Assembly (NCBI GenBank): GCA_041648895.1
Contig: JBAZOB010000007.1
Coordinates: 1-50,569, forward strand
DNA from: JBAZOB01 sp041648895
GTDB lineage: Bacteria; Patescibacteriota; JAHJAL01
Direction: 5' to 3'
DNA: 50,569 nt
In this document: one piece after another, positions 50,111 to 50,569 of the stretch
How the letters are laid out: each line of letters opens with the position of its first letter
How positions within the stretch are numbered: position 1 is the stretch's first letter
Notes under the pieces: generated by a model
Seen by the model: only the letters and a program-made list of their open reading frames with translations
Database searches by the model: none
What the model was told of the DNA's origin: nothing
Translations under genes and position numbers: made by a program

Positions 50111-50569
50111 TTATTTATGGCTAACCGCCTCTTGGGGCTCTTTTTTGAATAGGCTAAATAAATAACCAAAACCCATCGCCGATAATTCGGTGGTACGTAA
50201 AAAAATAAAAGCCAAAGAAACGGGAGGATTATCGAAGAATAATCGCCATTTTTTGATGTAGGATGATCGAATAAATTTGGTGGTTTTGGCGGATTTAGTG
50301 GACAGTTGTTTGTTTGGTAATAAAAAAGAAGTGAGTAAGACGACGGGGTTATTGATAACATTGGCGATTTTTTGGCGAAGAGTAATATTGGATTGGACGC
50401 GATTATCTTTTTTATTTTCAGCTTGTTTGGAAAAATAATATTTGGCGGATTGGCCATAGAAATATTTTTTGTGGAGAATATCAAAATATCCCAGGCGATC
50501 TTCGTTATGGTAAATATAATAAACACTGCGGGTGATATGGCCGATTTTTTTTATTCGTTCTGTTAATTC
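50111..50569 (-). CDS. Glycosyltransferase family 2, C-terminal part (cut by window edge)
   Basis: The frame is open from the window's right edge to the TAA at 50111-50113, giving the last 152 residues. The text ITRSVYYIYHNEDRLGYFDI, KKYFYGQSAKYYFSKQ and the late segment FIRSSYIKKWRLFFDNP match the C-terminal region of CPR GT2 proteins, where such basic and aromatic stretches follow the catalytic GT-A domain. The catalytic part is outside the window. It is 5 bp from the next gene start (50105), so it is in the same operon. Confidence 0.6.
   Translation of the reverse strand, partial: ELTERIKKIGHITRSVYYIYHNEDRLGYFDILHKKYFYGQSAKYYFSKQAENKKDNRVQSNITLRQKIANVINNPVVLLTSFLLPNKQLSTKSAKTTKFIRSSYIKKWRLFFDNPPVSLAFIFLRTTELSAMGFGYLFSLFKKEPQEAVSHK

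Noticed and set aside
50086..50526. Minus-strand open frame of 146 codons beginning inside the window
   Set aside because: It is out of frame with, and lies over, the glycosyltransferase remnant at 50111-50569, whose translation matches a known family.

Overview
The window looks like part of a chromosome from a Patescibacteria (Candidate Phyla Radiation) bacterium, probably in or near the Parcubacteria. Four things point there. The spc-type ribosomal operon goes directly from rpsE to rplO with no rpmD (uL30). An unusual cysteine-rich protein family at 40600-42324 is one I know mainly from CPR genomes. The genome is AT-rich and genes are tightly packed. The surface proteins are large and poorly characterised. 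UGA is used as a stop (rpsC), so the recoded UGA=Gly code of some CPR lineages is not indicated. No tool was run; assignments rest on reading the translations and base pairing by eye.

Layout. Positions 1-6617 hold accessory and housekeeping genes: a NUDIX hydrolase, an S51 peptidase-like protein, a polyprenyl diphosphate synthase, a small membrane-anchored EF-hand protein, a 782-residue coiled-coil protein and an ALG5-like glycosyltransferase. Positions 6708-36164 are one unbroken minus-strand series of information-processing genes. In transcription order these are rpoB-rpoC, rpsL-rpsG-fusA-tuf, the S10/spc set (rpsJ, rplC, D, W, B, rpsS, rplV, rpsC, rplP, rpmC, rpsQ, rplN, X, E, rpsN, H, rplF, R, rpsE, rplO, secY), an archaeal-type adenylate kinase, map, infA, rpmJ, rpsM, rpsK, rpsD, rpoA, rplQ, rplM, rpsI and rbfA. 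Hairpin terminators and long inverted repeats sit in several of the gaps and probably divide the cluster into units.

Positions 36165-37246 carry no protein gene. They hold the rpoB promoter and leader on the minus strand and, on the plus strand, one or two strongly structured RNAs. The first has a 25-bp closing stem. The second is a rod of about 155 nt closed by a perfect 9-bp helix followed by six U. G-U pairs that hold only in the plus-strand transcript support that direction. This is the best candidate here for something undescribed.

Positions 37247-50569 look like a cell-surface region. They contain a polytopic membrane protein, a secreted lamin-tail protein with three copies of a beta-rich module of about 135 residues, the cysteine-rich protein, a secreted protein made of five copies of the same module, and a minus-strand set of GT2 (cut by the window edge), a 1367-residue multi-membrane-span protein and a GT4 glycosyltransferase. 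The glycosyltransferases and the module proteins are plausibly linked through surface glycan or glycoprotein, but that is inference.

Repeats are a second theme. A composite element (two inverted 29-bp GC-rich palindromic units around a related spacer of about 28 bp) occurs in full twice and in half once. Perfect inverted repeats of 78, 52 and 31 bp, partly built from AT-rich heptamers, sit between genes, two of them inside the ribosomal protein operon.
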